NCBI RefSeq assembly: GCF_029227915.1
Contig: NC_079889.1
Location: forward strand, 11,160,001 to 11,224,000
DNA length: 64,000 bases
Source of the DNA: Hydractinia symbiolongicarpus
Lineage: Eukaryota > Cnidaria > Hydrozoa > Anthoathecata > Hydractiniidae
Reading direction: 5' to 3'
Part shown: positions 40,085 to 51,600 of the stretch, in pieces
Layout of the letters: each line of letters opens with the position of its first letter
How positions within the stretch are numbered: the first letter of the stretch is position 1
Position numbers and translations under genes: made by a program
The notes under the pieces: generated by a model
What the model was told of the DNA's origin: nothing
The model's database searches: none
What the model saw: only the letters and a program-made list of their open reading frames with translations

Positions 40085-41380
40085 AATATGGCGGACTTAT
40101 ATTTGTAAGCACTTCACATTTACACAGGTTTGTGTGTGAATGTGCATATACCAACACTACACAAGTTTGTGTGTAGTGTTGGTATAAACAACCTGGGTGA
40201 AAAATTCTGGTCGGTACAAAGCATTAGTAGCTGCGAAAAATATTATTTTCTGTTTTTTTGACCAAATTACAACGTTCCTTCCCAATGTCAACAAGAGGAT
40301 GAAACCCTGGGGTCGAGATTGAGATTTGTTGGATTGCTTGTCAGTTGTGCTTCCCGCCAAAAAATGACAAATGTGGGGTCAGAACTAAAATCCCCACCTC
40401 GTCCACAGGGCTCTTTTTTAACCTTTTGATACTGGTATTATAATATCAAGAATAATTAGATATTCTACAAATTCTCTCACGCGTCAGAACCAACCATGTT
40501 GGGATCTCCTACATCAACAAAATATCATCCCTTCTACTTTTATTCTTGTGTCGTCAGCCTGACAATGGTCTAAATAAGAAAACCGAGCAGATAAAAATCG
40601 GTAGAACAACTTTGCGTATTTGAAAGGCCAAAAAAGAAGATAAATAACGAGTTTGCCAAATGAAAACATGCCAAAAACCTGTCCCTACAACCGCTTTGCT
40701 AGTGCCCAGCTCTGCGCGGGAAACCATAGAGAGATTAAGTTTAAAAACAGTAAGCAGTGTTGAAGAGAAACACTGCAACGCAAAAACGTGAGTAAACTAT
40801 TTTACTTGCTAGTTTTGCAAACTCTCAGCAAAAATAACTCAGGACACCAAAAGGTAATATATGAAAAAATAAATAACTAAAACTAATGACAAAAAGCTGG
40901 TAATGCAGCCCTCCATATGAAATAGCCAAGAAAATTGCTTCAATCAGGCTAACTTTTATACGCGTCGCGGTTTTATAAAACCTGTGTTTTTTACACTGAA
41001 TAACTCGAAGTATGTGACTATCCATTTCGTGTTAAAAATGTTTTAATCACCATTCTATTAGTAGATTCAAACAACACGATGATGACAACAACACTCTTAT
41101 AATGAAGAAATTTAATTAGCTAATTAAAACATAAGTGTAAATCGTTACGTAATGTTGAGGAAGTTACATTGCATTTAAAACTAGCTTCCTTATCCTCCTT
41201 AATACGTCATGTAGTAGAAAAGTTGTCAACGAAATTTAAATACGCGCATGCTAAAACATGCTGCTATTCGTCAATGCATTCATCTTAAGGAATTTTTCCC
41301 AAAGAAAATGCGGACGAAGTTACCATGTACGTACAGGCTACAGAATTTTACTGCAATGTTTGTCCAAAAAGCGTCAAACA
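40085..41380. other. intergenic sequence before the minisatellite
   Basis: No gene was seen. A single arm of the 'cctcgtccacaggg' repeat lies near 40396. Minus-strand frames here (40157-40360, 40554-40778, 40825-41025) lack coding character. Confidence 0.45.
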
Positions 41381-41871
41381 CGATACGAGGATACAAAGCA
41401 GTCGAACACGATACGAGGATACAAAGCAGTCGAATACGATACGAGAATACAAAGCAGTCGAACACGATACGAGAATACAAAGCAGTCGAATACGATACGA
41501 GAATACAAAGCAGTCCATCACGATACGAGAATACGAAGCAGTCGAACACGATACGAGAATACAAACAGTCGAACACGATACGAGAATACAAAGCAGTCGA
41601 ACACGATACGAGAATACAAAGCAGTCCATCACGATACGAGAATACAAAGCAGTCGAACACGATACGAGAATACAAAGCAGTCCATCACGATACGAGAATA
41701 CAAAGCAGTCGAACACGATACGAGAATACAAAGCAGTCCATCACGATACGAGAATACAAAGCAGTCGAACACGATACGAGAATACAAAGCAGTCGAACAC
41801 GATACGAGAATACAAAGCAGTCCATCACGATACGAGAATACAAAGCAGTCGATCACGATACGAGAATACAT
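41381..41871. repeat. 28-bp minisatellite, about 18 copies
   Basis: The unit is 'gtcgaacacgatacgagaat' plus acaaagca. Variants differ mainly at positions 4-7 (gtcgaacac, gtcgaatac, gtccatcac, gtcgatcac). The seventh unit has lost bases ('acaaaca'). Because 28 is not a multiple of three and the unit lacks stops in all + frames and at least most - frames, long overlapping open frames appear on both strands. These are almost certainly not genes. The central block alternates two variants, hinting at two-unit (56-bp) expansion. Confidence 0.9.
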
Positions 41872-41984
41872 GAAAAGTAGTGCGAGAAATTATACACATT
41901 ACCTTTCAAAATAGATAGATAAGATATATTTCGCCGTTAAAAAAGAATACACATAATCAGTTACTAAATTATAAATACATTGTC

Positions 41985-42550
41985 CGGAGCAAGTAGAAGA
42001 AGTGGACCGTCTTATCAACAAGCCCCGTTGGTTGAGCTATTTACAACTTATAATGTGTTAAAAACTTAAAAATATTGAATTAAAACTAGGATAAAAGATT
42101 AAAAAAATTGAGTTAAATCATTGTCAGTTTTGAGCATGACACTCTTTGATACCTTTTTATTAAATTGTTCTAAACTAATATTCATTTTAAAATTATTGTC
42201 TAAAATTCTGTTTCACAATACTGGTCTTTTACTTTTTATGGAATAGCTACTCACTTTTAGAGTAGTTTTTGATATAACAAAGTTATCTTTCGAGTACCTG
42301 TTCATACTTATGTTGAAAATTTGTCAGCAAATGCTAACGGGCATGAAGCGGATTTTATCTTAAACAAAAAAACTAAATACCTGATAGATGTTAAGTTTGA
42401 AGATATTTAAAACTCCGAGTTTCTTAAATGAAGGGTCAGAGGGTGTGTATCTATTTGCACCGACCACTATGCAACAAGCATCTTTCTGTTTATTGTGAAG
42501 TTTGTTCAATTTAGACTAGTTTGTGCTTGCCCAAAAAATGTTACAATACG
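41985..42550 (-). pseudogene. second copy of the LINE 3' end, broken
   Basis: On the minus strand, about 42545-42110 reads as the C-terminal part of the same kind of LINE reverse transcriptase as 1720-2340. Pieces are FWAST, SKLNKLHNKQK, SFKKLGVLNIFKLNIYQVF and a SIKSKRPVL motif where the usual Trp codon is TGA. Stops and a frameshift mark it as dead. The tail at 42020-41985 has the same 'ggggcttgttgataaga' / 'cttctacttgctcc' signature as the first copy. Confidence 0.65.
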
Positions 42551-43109
42551 TTATATAACTATGTACAATGGAGAAATGTAAGCTCAAAAATAACATCAAC
42601 AAACAACCTGAGCCATTCTTGTTATATAAAAAAGAAGAACACAGGCTAAAAAAAAGTCAAGATGCATCAGAGAGCACGCAAATCAAATTTTACTGGTTCT
42701 TATAAAAAAGCGCGTAAGCCAACATCTTCCCCAGGGCTTCGTGACGACGGGACGATCGTCTCGCCGACCCGAATAAAAAAAGAGACAATAGGCGCTGGAA
42801 ACGTGGTTGCGCAGGTGCTTTTAAAAGAAGGGAGAGAATTTATTTGTATTGTTGTTGCACCAGCCCGCCGTTCTTCTTCTCAATACTTTTGCTTCACATG
42901 TTGAAAAACCACTCATGTAGCTATGTGATAGAACTGCTTGAATATTCTTGCCCAAAGGACAAAATATATAACTAAATCAAATTTTAATTCTTTTAAAGAA
43001 ATTCAAGACGGAATGCAGCCCCTTTTACGAACTTTATTGGAAATGTGAAATTTTGTTGCTAAAACATTTGCCCATAGTTTTCTACGTTTGCGTAACCATG
43101 TGACAAACC

Positions 43110-43196
43110 AACCTCGTCCTCAGGGCATTTTTCCTTGTTGGTAAATTTGATTCCGTAATAACGGCTCATGGGCCACAAGACCCTGGGAACGAGGTT
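43110..43196. mobile_element. MITE-like inverted repeat (AACCTCGTCCTCAGGG ends)
   Basis: The ends aacctcgtcctcaggg and ccctgggaacgaggtt are a 16-bp inverted pair with few mismatches. Total length is 87 bp. It belongs to the window-wide 'cctcgtcc(c)cagg' family. Confidence 0.7.
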
Positions 43197-43536
43197 AGTA
43201 ACAAACTAGTGGAATGAGTATTGATAATTCAAGAATACATTTTTGGGGATACTGAGGAATTTTGATAGCATTTTATCTACCGAGAACGACCGGTATATAA
43301 ATAAACAATACGCAATGCATGAACAATTTACCGTGTATGTTGACATGTTGTTAATCGGATTAAATCGGATTAAAAACGTCTGCGTCTCCCTTTCTCTCTG
43401 CACACTTATCATCTACCACAAACTTTTATTTTGTTGTTTGTATTTGATTTAGGTTTCACATTCAGAAGGAGAGAGTATTGTGGCAAGGTAATCGCATGGC
43501 TTAAAAAAAGCAACATTTTCAAACTTTGAATTTTCC

Positions 43537-43620
43537 AAACTCGTCCAAAGCGCCTTTTGTCTCTGCTTTGTTTACTGGACTGATAAAAAAAAAGAGACAA
43601 AAAGCGCTGGTGACGTGTTT
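43537..43620. mobile_element. MITE-like inverted repeat, variant
   Basis: The left arm aactcgtccaaagcgccttt, then tgtctc, pairs with gagacaaaaagcgctggtga, then cgtgtt. The flanks themselves are partly palindromic. It is a diverged member of the family; a related half-element lies at 42725-42810. Confidence 0.55.
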
Positions 43621-45696
43621 GTGAATTTTCAAATTTTTTCTTAGGTGTGGCGAAATACAATATTCGTTCCCAGGGCGTAGTTTTAATATCAGCAACACGC
43701 AGTTGTAGATCCAGAAATGGAATTTCGCGAAAAAGATCAATAGCCTGGTAACAAAGTGGGTGTGTTATGCGGACATGCGTTTTCAGATTAAGCTTAAATT
43801 GTGTTGTGTTTATATACGCCAGACAGTAAGAAATGCACACTGAAAAGTATTTTTAGTGCCCCTTTTTTTCTTTAAAATTACATGCTAAAATTTGGTAACA
43901 ATAAGCAAGGGGAATGATAGGAATATCAAAATTCAACCAAGCTGGCAATTATTCTTATTTCTCTATTGTAAACAATAAACCTATTGTTGCTAACCTAAAC
44001 TCCTAGCTTGATGTTCTTATAAACCATATTATTATAAAAAAGAGTGTCTTATACACTGCGGTTTATCAAAATATTTGCTTACTATCTAAATACTTGAAAA
44101 ATTGATTATAAAAGGGATCAAACTTCATCAAAATTAGAATATATTTGAAATCATTGGCCTCTCTTTGTCTTTGTTTATTGTGGTACACAACATGTCGCTG
44201 GGATGGCAGTTTCCTTGATCAATGTTTTTGTACCACGCGTCCAAAAAATTTCAAGCGCCTAAAAGAGTTTACGTACGACCCATGGACGACTAAGCACGAT
44301 TACCATCCTGTAAACATACTTAGTCGCAATAACACGAGCAACGATTGCACTTAGACGCACGGTGGCTTTGTAGAATCTTAGGAATAATCTCCACCAATGT
44401 GTTTTCAAACACTTTGGTAATCGTTTAATATTCTTTTCAATTCTAATTAAATTCTAATTGAATGTAATTTAGCTTTAATAAATTCACATTAATTATTGAA
44501 TCCGTAAAATGGAAACAGTTGTAATCCCAACAAATAAGTCCTGAATTATTTAATAATGTTGTTGTTTTTTTGCAAAAAAATATGCTAAACTTTACCGGTG
44601 TGAAGTTCATAATAAAATGTGTAGATGCTACCTTTGTAAGCACATTTAGTTTTGTCACCAACGCATTTGTCCTACGTTACGACCTAGTGAAACGTTAGAA
44701 ATATTATACAGAGCAGTAAGCTATACGCCTTTGTTGTAAGGAAAGAAAAAACCAAAACTGTAAGACGAACGCTTTGTTTCCAGTTTTCTTTTAGAAGAGA
44801 CGCATTACAAGCGCATAGGAAGGTATAAGTTCGGGGTTGTTTCATCGTAAAAATATGTTATTTTGGGGATATGTTTTAATCGTTGTTAACCAGGACACAG
44901 CAAGAAACTTTGTTTCACAGTAGTAAACAAAGTTACTAAATTCTTATCATCAAATTAATTTTATGAATTCCAATTCTGTTGGTGTCAAGTCTGTTTGAAC
45001 GATAAAAGTCATTGGATTACCAATTAAATGTAAAATGAATGACATTTTATAGCTAAATAATGTCAATGAAGGCTTCTTTCCATAAAGTTTGTCATAAGTA
45101 AGTTGCATTTATCTATGTTATGAAAAAACTCCTAAAACAAACACAGTGTGATCATGCTTGAGAATCATGTTTGATGCGTGAACCATTTGCTTCAACTCTC
45201 AGCCACCGTGTGGATGTATTAAGATTAAAACGTTTGATTTTCGTTGCAGATTTGTCTTGTCATTGCATCGATAACACTAAGAATAGTTATATGGCTAACG
45301 AGAACGATTATATTAAGTGTGCATTTGGAACCGTGGGAGGTTTTGGCTTGTTTTTTAACTCGATTTTTTGTTTAGAATGTTTTGGTCACGTGACTAAATA
45401 GTAAACTCGCCCAGCCGCCATTTTGAAAATATTGTAGTCGGTCTGGCGAGAAACTGTAGGAAGGTGATAGAATTTTTTTCTACGAGACATGGGAAATTAT
45501 GATTACTCGGTGATAAAGAAAAAAATGCTCTGATAATTTAGATTCAATAGCAAAACCTTCCTTATTTTTTTGTGTTACAAAAATATGACTTTAGAAGCAT
45601 GTTTTATGGTATTAGCTAAGTGTTTTTTAATTCAAAATTCGTAGCTAAGTCGCGCTTTGCTGTATCTTTGACCGTTATTATAGAAGCAGAGCTACA
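43621..45696. other. intergenic/promoter region upstream of p190 RhoGAP
   Basis: AT-rich, with no gene recognised. A short single arm 'cgttcccagggcgtag' lies at about 43665. The open frame at 45171-45401 has no family resemblance. The p190 promoter and 5' UTR should lie near 45400-45696, where the sequence becomes less AT-biased. Confidence 0.45.
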
Positions 45697-48600
45697 ATGG
45701 CTAACAAGAAGCTTGGAAAAGTCATTAATGTATGCGTTGTTGGATTATCAGGGTATGATATAAAAGAAAAGTGTTTATATGCAGTGGGAAAATCATGTTT
45801 TTGTAATCGCTTTGTGAGACCAAAAGAAGATGAGTACTATCAAGGTCATGCATCTTTTTTCAGCACTTCTGATTTTGTTGGAAGTGTCTTGAATAATGAC
45901 CATTTTATTTACTGGGGCTCAGTAGAAAAAACTTTAGACGAAAATACCACAATGACATTTAGGGTTATCGAACAGACTGAGTTTATTGACGATGCTAGCT
46001 ATGCACCATTATCTAAGAGTGGTCAACTAATACCTTACGTTAAGCGTGCTACTGTTACAAGGTTACAATCTCCAGGTAAAATTATGTATATAAGCAGAGA
46101 TCAGGTTGCCCTTGAATCAGATTACGAAAAGGTACAAATGGATAGGGATGGAAAGATACAAATCGATGCTTTTATATGCATATATGATGTCAGCAAAACT
46201 TTAGCAGAAAGAGTGAATAATACGGAAATACAAGAGGAGTTACTGTCTCGATTATTATCAAGTATAAGCAAGACGAAAAAGCCAGTTGTTGTTGTTGCAA
46301 CAAAATGTGATGAAAGCAGTGAAGAAATACTGCAGAGGGCACACAACTTTGTACAAAAGAAACTATCAGCTCCATTGGTTGAATCGTCAGCAGAATGTCA
46401 TGTTAATATAGACTTAGGTTTTCAAGCACTTGTTCACTTGGTGGATACTAAAAGCCGATACCGTGCAAAATTTGTTAATTTTAATGAAGGGTTACTTGTG
46501 AGAAAAGAGTTCTTGACAAAGCTAGATGAAAAATACCTTTCTCTTGTCAAAAGTACAGCCACTGACTCAGCACTCTTAATGAGTTGGGGAGATTTCAAAA
46601 AATCCTACAGCGAGGAAGAAGCTTTTACACAATACATCTCTTCATGTGGTATGCCAAAAGCCAGACAAAAATTTAATGAACAAGCAAAAAAGATTAGAAG
46701 GCATTACGAAGATAAAAAGTTGAATGAATTCCTTAACAAGTTGCCTGATGCATTAGATGAACTTTTACCATCATTACAATCTATTGAATGGAATTGGGAA
46801 AATTGTCAGCAAGCAATTAAGAACCATATTCTTTTTGATAAATGGTTTCATGTACTTCCTAACGGAGAGAAATGGAACTCTCCTGAGCGATTATTCACAA
46901 CAACAAACAACAGAATCCCATTTGATGTACTTCAGGTTGAACGGTCAAGAGCATGTTTTGATCGTCACATCAAAAAGCTTAAAGAATCTGCACTTAAAGC
47001 ACACATGAAAAATGAATTCAGAAAACTTTTAGAATTGACGCTTAAAATTCAACCAGGTACAAATTGGTTAGATGCATCACAGTTGATTTCCCATGAAGAA
47101 AGTTATAAATATTTGGATGAAAACACACGCAAAATGCTATTTGAAACATATCTTCGAGACATTACACTAAGAGCTAAACTTGATTTTCAAGAGTTGCTTT
47201 TTGAATCTGCCAGTAGATTTTCAAAACTGAGCAAAGATTCCAGACCATCACCTGAAGAAATGAAAAATATATACAGTTACTTACAAGATGACATTAGATA
47301 CAAACGCCTCGAAAATGTTGGTAACGCTAGAGATATTTTGTTGTTTAATCATATGGCATTAATGCAAAGTCCAAATCGCTGCTTAAGTGGTCCAGAGAAA
47401 TGTATGGATAGGTTGATGCAGCAAGTTGTGGAAATGACTGCAAGAACGTAAGTTCTTCTTTATGTTTTTTGCTCATAGCTTGCTATTGAGACTTACCATC
47501 TTGATTTTTCCGCATGCCTTATTGACTGTGAATGTTAATTTCAGTTTTACATGCTGTTGTATCTTAACCTAAATGTGCAAGGTGTTTTTTTATGCATATG
47601 AATTTTGTATGGATAATTGAAAATCAAATGTACCAGCTTTTGGTTTTCCTTCCCAAAAATTCACGAGAATAAGCTGGACAATAGCACAATTTACTAACCT
47701 TTTTTACTGCTTTTAATTTGATTTTTGTGCTTTGAATGGCATTCACAAACTTGTTTATCCCACAGAAACGATAAAAAGGAACAAGTGTTTTTATAACAAT
47801 TATGGATAAGAATCAAAAAATTGTCATTATGTATAATACCTTCTTGGCCTCAATCATTGTGAGAAACTTTTTCTTTGCAAAATTTGCAGGTTGTTTAAAT
47901 TGTTTTAATCAGTATATATTTTTGTATTTTCTAAATTAAAAATGTAACTGTTCATAAAATCATTGACCCTGAAAAAAAATCTGTCCTGTATGGATTATTA
48001 ATTTCTAAGGTAGATTGAACTAATACTATATGAGCGAAATGTAAAACTTGTTAGCATTTTAATTTAAGTGACTCCCCCTGGTTTAATGCAATTTTATTGC
48101 TACAAACTGTAGAATTTTTTTTTTAAATATTTTTCTTTAATTTCGTTTTCACATTTAATTATAACATTTGATTAAAAAACGTTTTGTAAACAAAATAAAA
48201 AAGTTCTTTTTGCATTATTTTTTGTGACATATGTTTTGAGGTCTATAAATATAAAATATATAATATAGAACTTAAGTAAATAAAAGCCTATAATACCTTT
48301 TTTAAAATCTATCAACAGAATTTTTTTTCAGAAATTTTATTAAAAACACATGGGCTCATTTTTTCTGCTTCTAAATATTTTTTTTTATATTATTTTACAA
48401 ATATTTTTTTCCACTTATGATTAGTTTTTAATCAAAATTCAAAATAAGCATTCATTCAGAACGTACACATGTGTTTTGATTGAAAATGTGCGAAACCTCC
48501 ATGTTTGTTTTATAACGTCCATGTTTTCCATATATGGTAGAGTAATATCCTTATAAGGATAAATCATAGCATAGTCTGAAAGCTATTAAACAAAGTTTGT

Positions 48601-51600
48601 TTTTAAAACACTAACAACAACAGAGATTTTTTGATTACCAGAAAATAAAGAAACTGTTAAATATCTTTACTGAAACAGCTTATGTTTCTTTGAAAATTTA
48701 AGAAATTATATAAACAAAGAATTAAAATAAACAGACTATGCAATGTACAGACTTAGAAGGAGTTCTCTGCATTCAGAATAGGTTTTCGAGTTGATTATAT
48801 TTTCACTGACGAAACAGTCTGTCTAAAATTTAATATAAATAGAAGACAGTTTGTATAAAATAATTTTAATTGTTTATTAAACATTATACAATTTATTATC
48901 CAGTACAAAATGATGTTGGAATTGGAACACTCTCCTTAAAAAACAAACTTAAGAATTGAATGTAGAACAAATAATTTTTGTCGTTCAGGATGGGATTGTA
49001 AAAAAAAAAACATTTTTCCACAAGAAACCATTATTCAAAAAATAATCCCCATTTGTTTGATATATCAGTATACGTAACTTTGCAAGTTAGGTTCCCAGGC
49101 CTATCAATAGGAAAATAACACCCAACCAACAATTGAATATATACATAGCCCTTGTAATTCATTGTAACTCAGCATTTACTGATGTAATTGCCAAGATATT
49201 TTTAAAACAGTCTTGGTGTAAGAAGGATTTACACCCCTTGTCATTAACTTTAATCTTTCTTATGTAATGTAGAAAATTGCGTTGTTAAAAATATTAGGTC
49301 ACAATAGTTATTCTAACGAAGTAAAAATAGAAAATTAAATAAATTAATAACAAGAAAGCAACACATGCCACTAATAATTATTTGATCTAAATCTATTTTT
49401 AGGTCTTTAATATATGCAAAGTTTTCTTCGTATAAAAATAATTCTGAAACAACGATGTACGGACCATTTTTTTCTCATATCCTTATAATTTTGTGAATCC
49501 ATTTTTATCTTAGCAATCACAGTGTGTATAATAAAATGAGTGGCATTAATGAGGATGACAAAGCTTCATGTGTCTTATTAATTGTTTATTTATGTGACTA
49601 CCTGTTCTCTAGTATAATAAAAGATAAAAAAGAAAAAAGTTGAATATCATCCAAGTTTAATTTTATCATTTTTTACTATGTTTAACAGCATTTATGAATT
49701 TAGTCCTGGACACTAAATTGTGAAATCATGTCAATAACACCTAAAAATGGAACCTGTTGTACTGTTCTATTACCAGAAGCAAATCATTTCAATATGCTCA
49801 ATGTGATTGCAAAGAAATAAATAGATTAGAAACACATTCAACATGAAAAAATGAGGATTGTGCTTTAGAGAGGAATAGAAAATCAAAATTAAAAAAAAAA
49901 TTAAATCGCGTAAGTGAAGTAAGGTAGTAAGTATTGTTTTTGTTTCTAATAAACTTTGTTCGGATGTTACTTATGTCATTATTTTAAGCATAAGTGAAAT
50001 AATACCAAAAAAATAGGTTTGTTTAACTTATTTTTACACGAGTCTTTTTCACATTTCCTGGACTCGCGTAACGTATTATTTTATAGAACTGCTCACAATC
50101 CTTATGAGAATGAAATATTCCGTGACAGTGAAGATGAGTTGATTAATTTGCTTGTCCTTGGTAAAGATGGTCTCGGTGAGGAGTTAGAAGAGAAAATCAA
50201 GGTTTGTACTGAAACAGATGTTGTACCGTTTCTTATATGTTGCAAAGATCAAGAAGATGATTGTAGGTAAAAGAAACACCAACTAACAAAATTGTTCAAA
50301 GTCCTAAACCTTCCACGTTAATTTTCCTTGTTCGAAATTTAAAGATTTGAAACTTAACTGTACTGCGTGCATATGTTATTTTTTATGAACAGTTGTAAAA
50401 AATTAATTTTGTAAATCTATTGAATTCATACCTTGCTAGCTTTAAGTAAATGTTGTTTTTTTAGATTGAGAGCTCATCATATGATAGTATTGAAGTTATT
50501 GTTGATGGCCAAATCTATGAATTGAATATCAAAGTTTACAATAACTCAGAAGAGGACTTGGCACAAGTTATTGCGGATTTTAAGCCACAAGGTAAGGAAC
50601 TACAAATTCGGCTCAGAATGAACTTTCTCCTGAATTATTAAAATTCTTTTTCGTAATTTATCACAAGACTAATTTATTAAGGTATAATTTGACATTAAAT
50701 CAGCTCAATTTGTCTTAAATTCGTTTCATAAGAGCTAAAATCTTAAATCAACTTATGGTTTAGTTTGAAAATAAAAATAGTTTTTATTTCCAATTCAATT
50801 TGTTAAAACCATCATATTTGGGACAAAAATTGTCAGAATAAAAATTACTTAGATTTATTTTTATCTGTTCATCAAATTAAATTATGAAAAACTTAAATAT
50901 TGTGGTATCTTGTTAAAATGTTTCTAAAATGACAAATAATTGATTCTACAAAGCTTAAAAATAGCGATATTTCGTTCTAAAATGATGAAAAAAATGGTGT
51001 GGATTTAATAACGTAGCCATATAAAGCTTTAAAATCATCGGATTTTGTTTGAAAATGACCAAATTTGTTCTATAAAGCTTAAAGGAAACCCAAGGTATAG
51101 GATGATGTTGGACTTATATTACAGAGCTTAAAAAGTTGGTTTACAAAGCTTAAATTTTTTAAAAAGCTCTTTTGGTTCTTAAGATATTCACATTCAAAGA
51201 ATTTCAAATTTAATTGCATAAATTATGATGTCGTCTTTAAGTAATAGCAAATTTTGACATTTTTGTTATCAGTAACTTAAGACCTTAAGACTTATCAATA
51301 CATAGATATTATAAAGGTAAATAAATTAACATAAAATATCTATCCATCATTTGTACAAAGTTTATAGAAATTTAAAATGTGTCCTGACATACATTTGCTC
51401 CATCACACATTCGTTTTCTTAATTTATGGTAAATGAGTTTTTTCGAAGTATGTTATCTTGATCCTCCAGCTTGATCATTATGATCGAGCTAGAAAAGGGT
51501 GCCGCATATTCGATTAACACTGTACTTGAGTATGTTTTTTGGCTTACTTAATTTATTGTTTTGATTAGGAGTTAAAAGCTTATTTGATATTCCCGAGTGC

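Noticed and set aside
41248-41914. Overlapping 182-218 codon frames on + and 80-131 codon frames on -
   Set aside because: All arise from the 28-bp minisatellite, which lacks stops in most registers; no frame is favoured.
42662-42904. 80-codon + frame with a basic start
   Set aside because: It covers a half-copy of the 'cccagggcttcgt' repeat family (42725-42810) and ends in unrelated sequence.
43409-43840. 143-codon minus-strand frame
   Set aside because: It spans a MITE-like palindrome (43537-43620) and shows no domain; judged chance.
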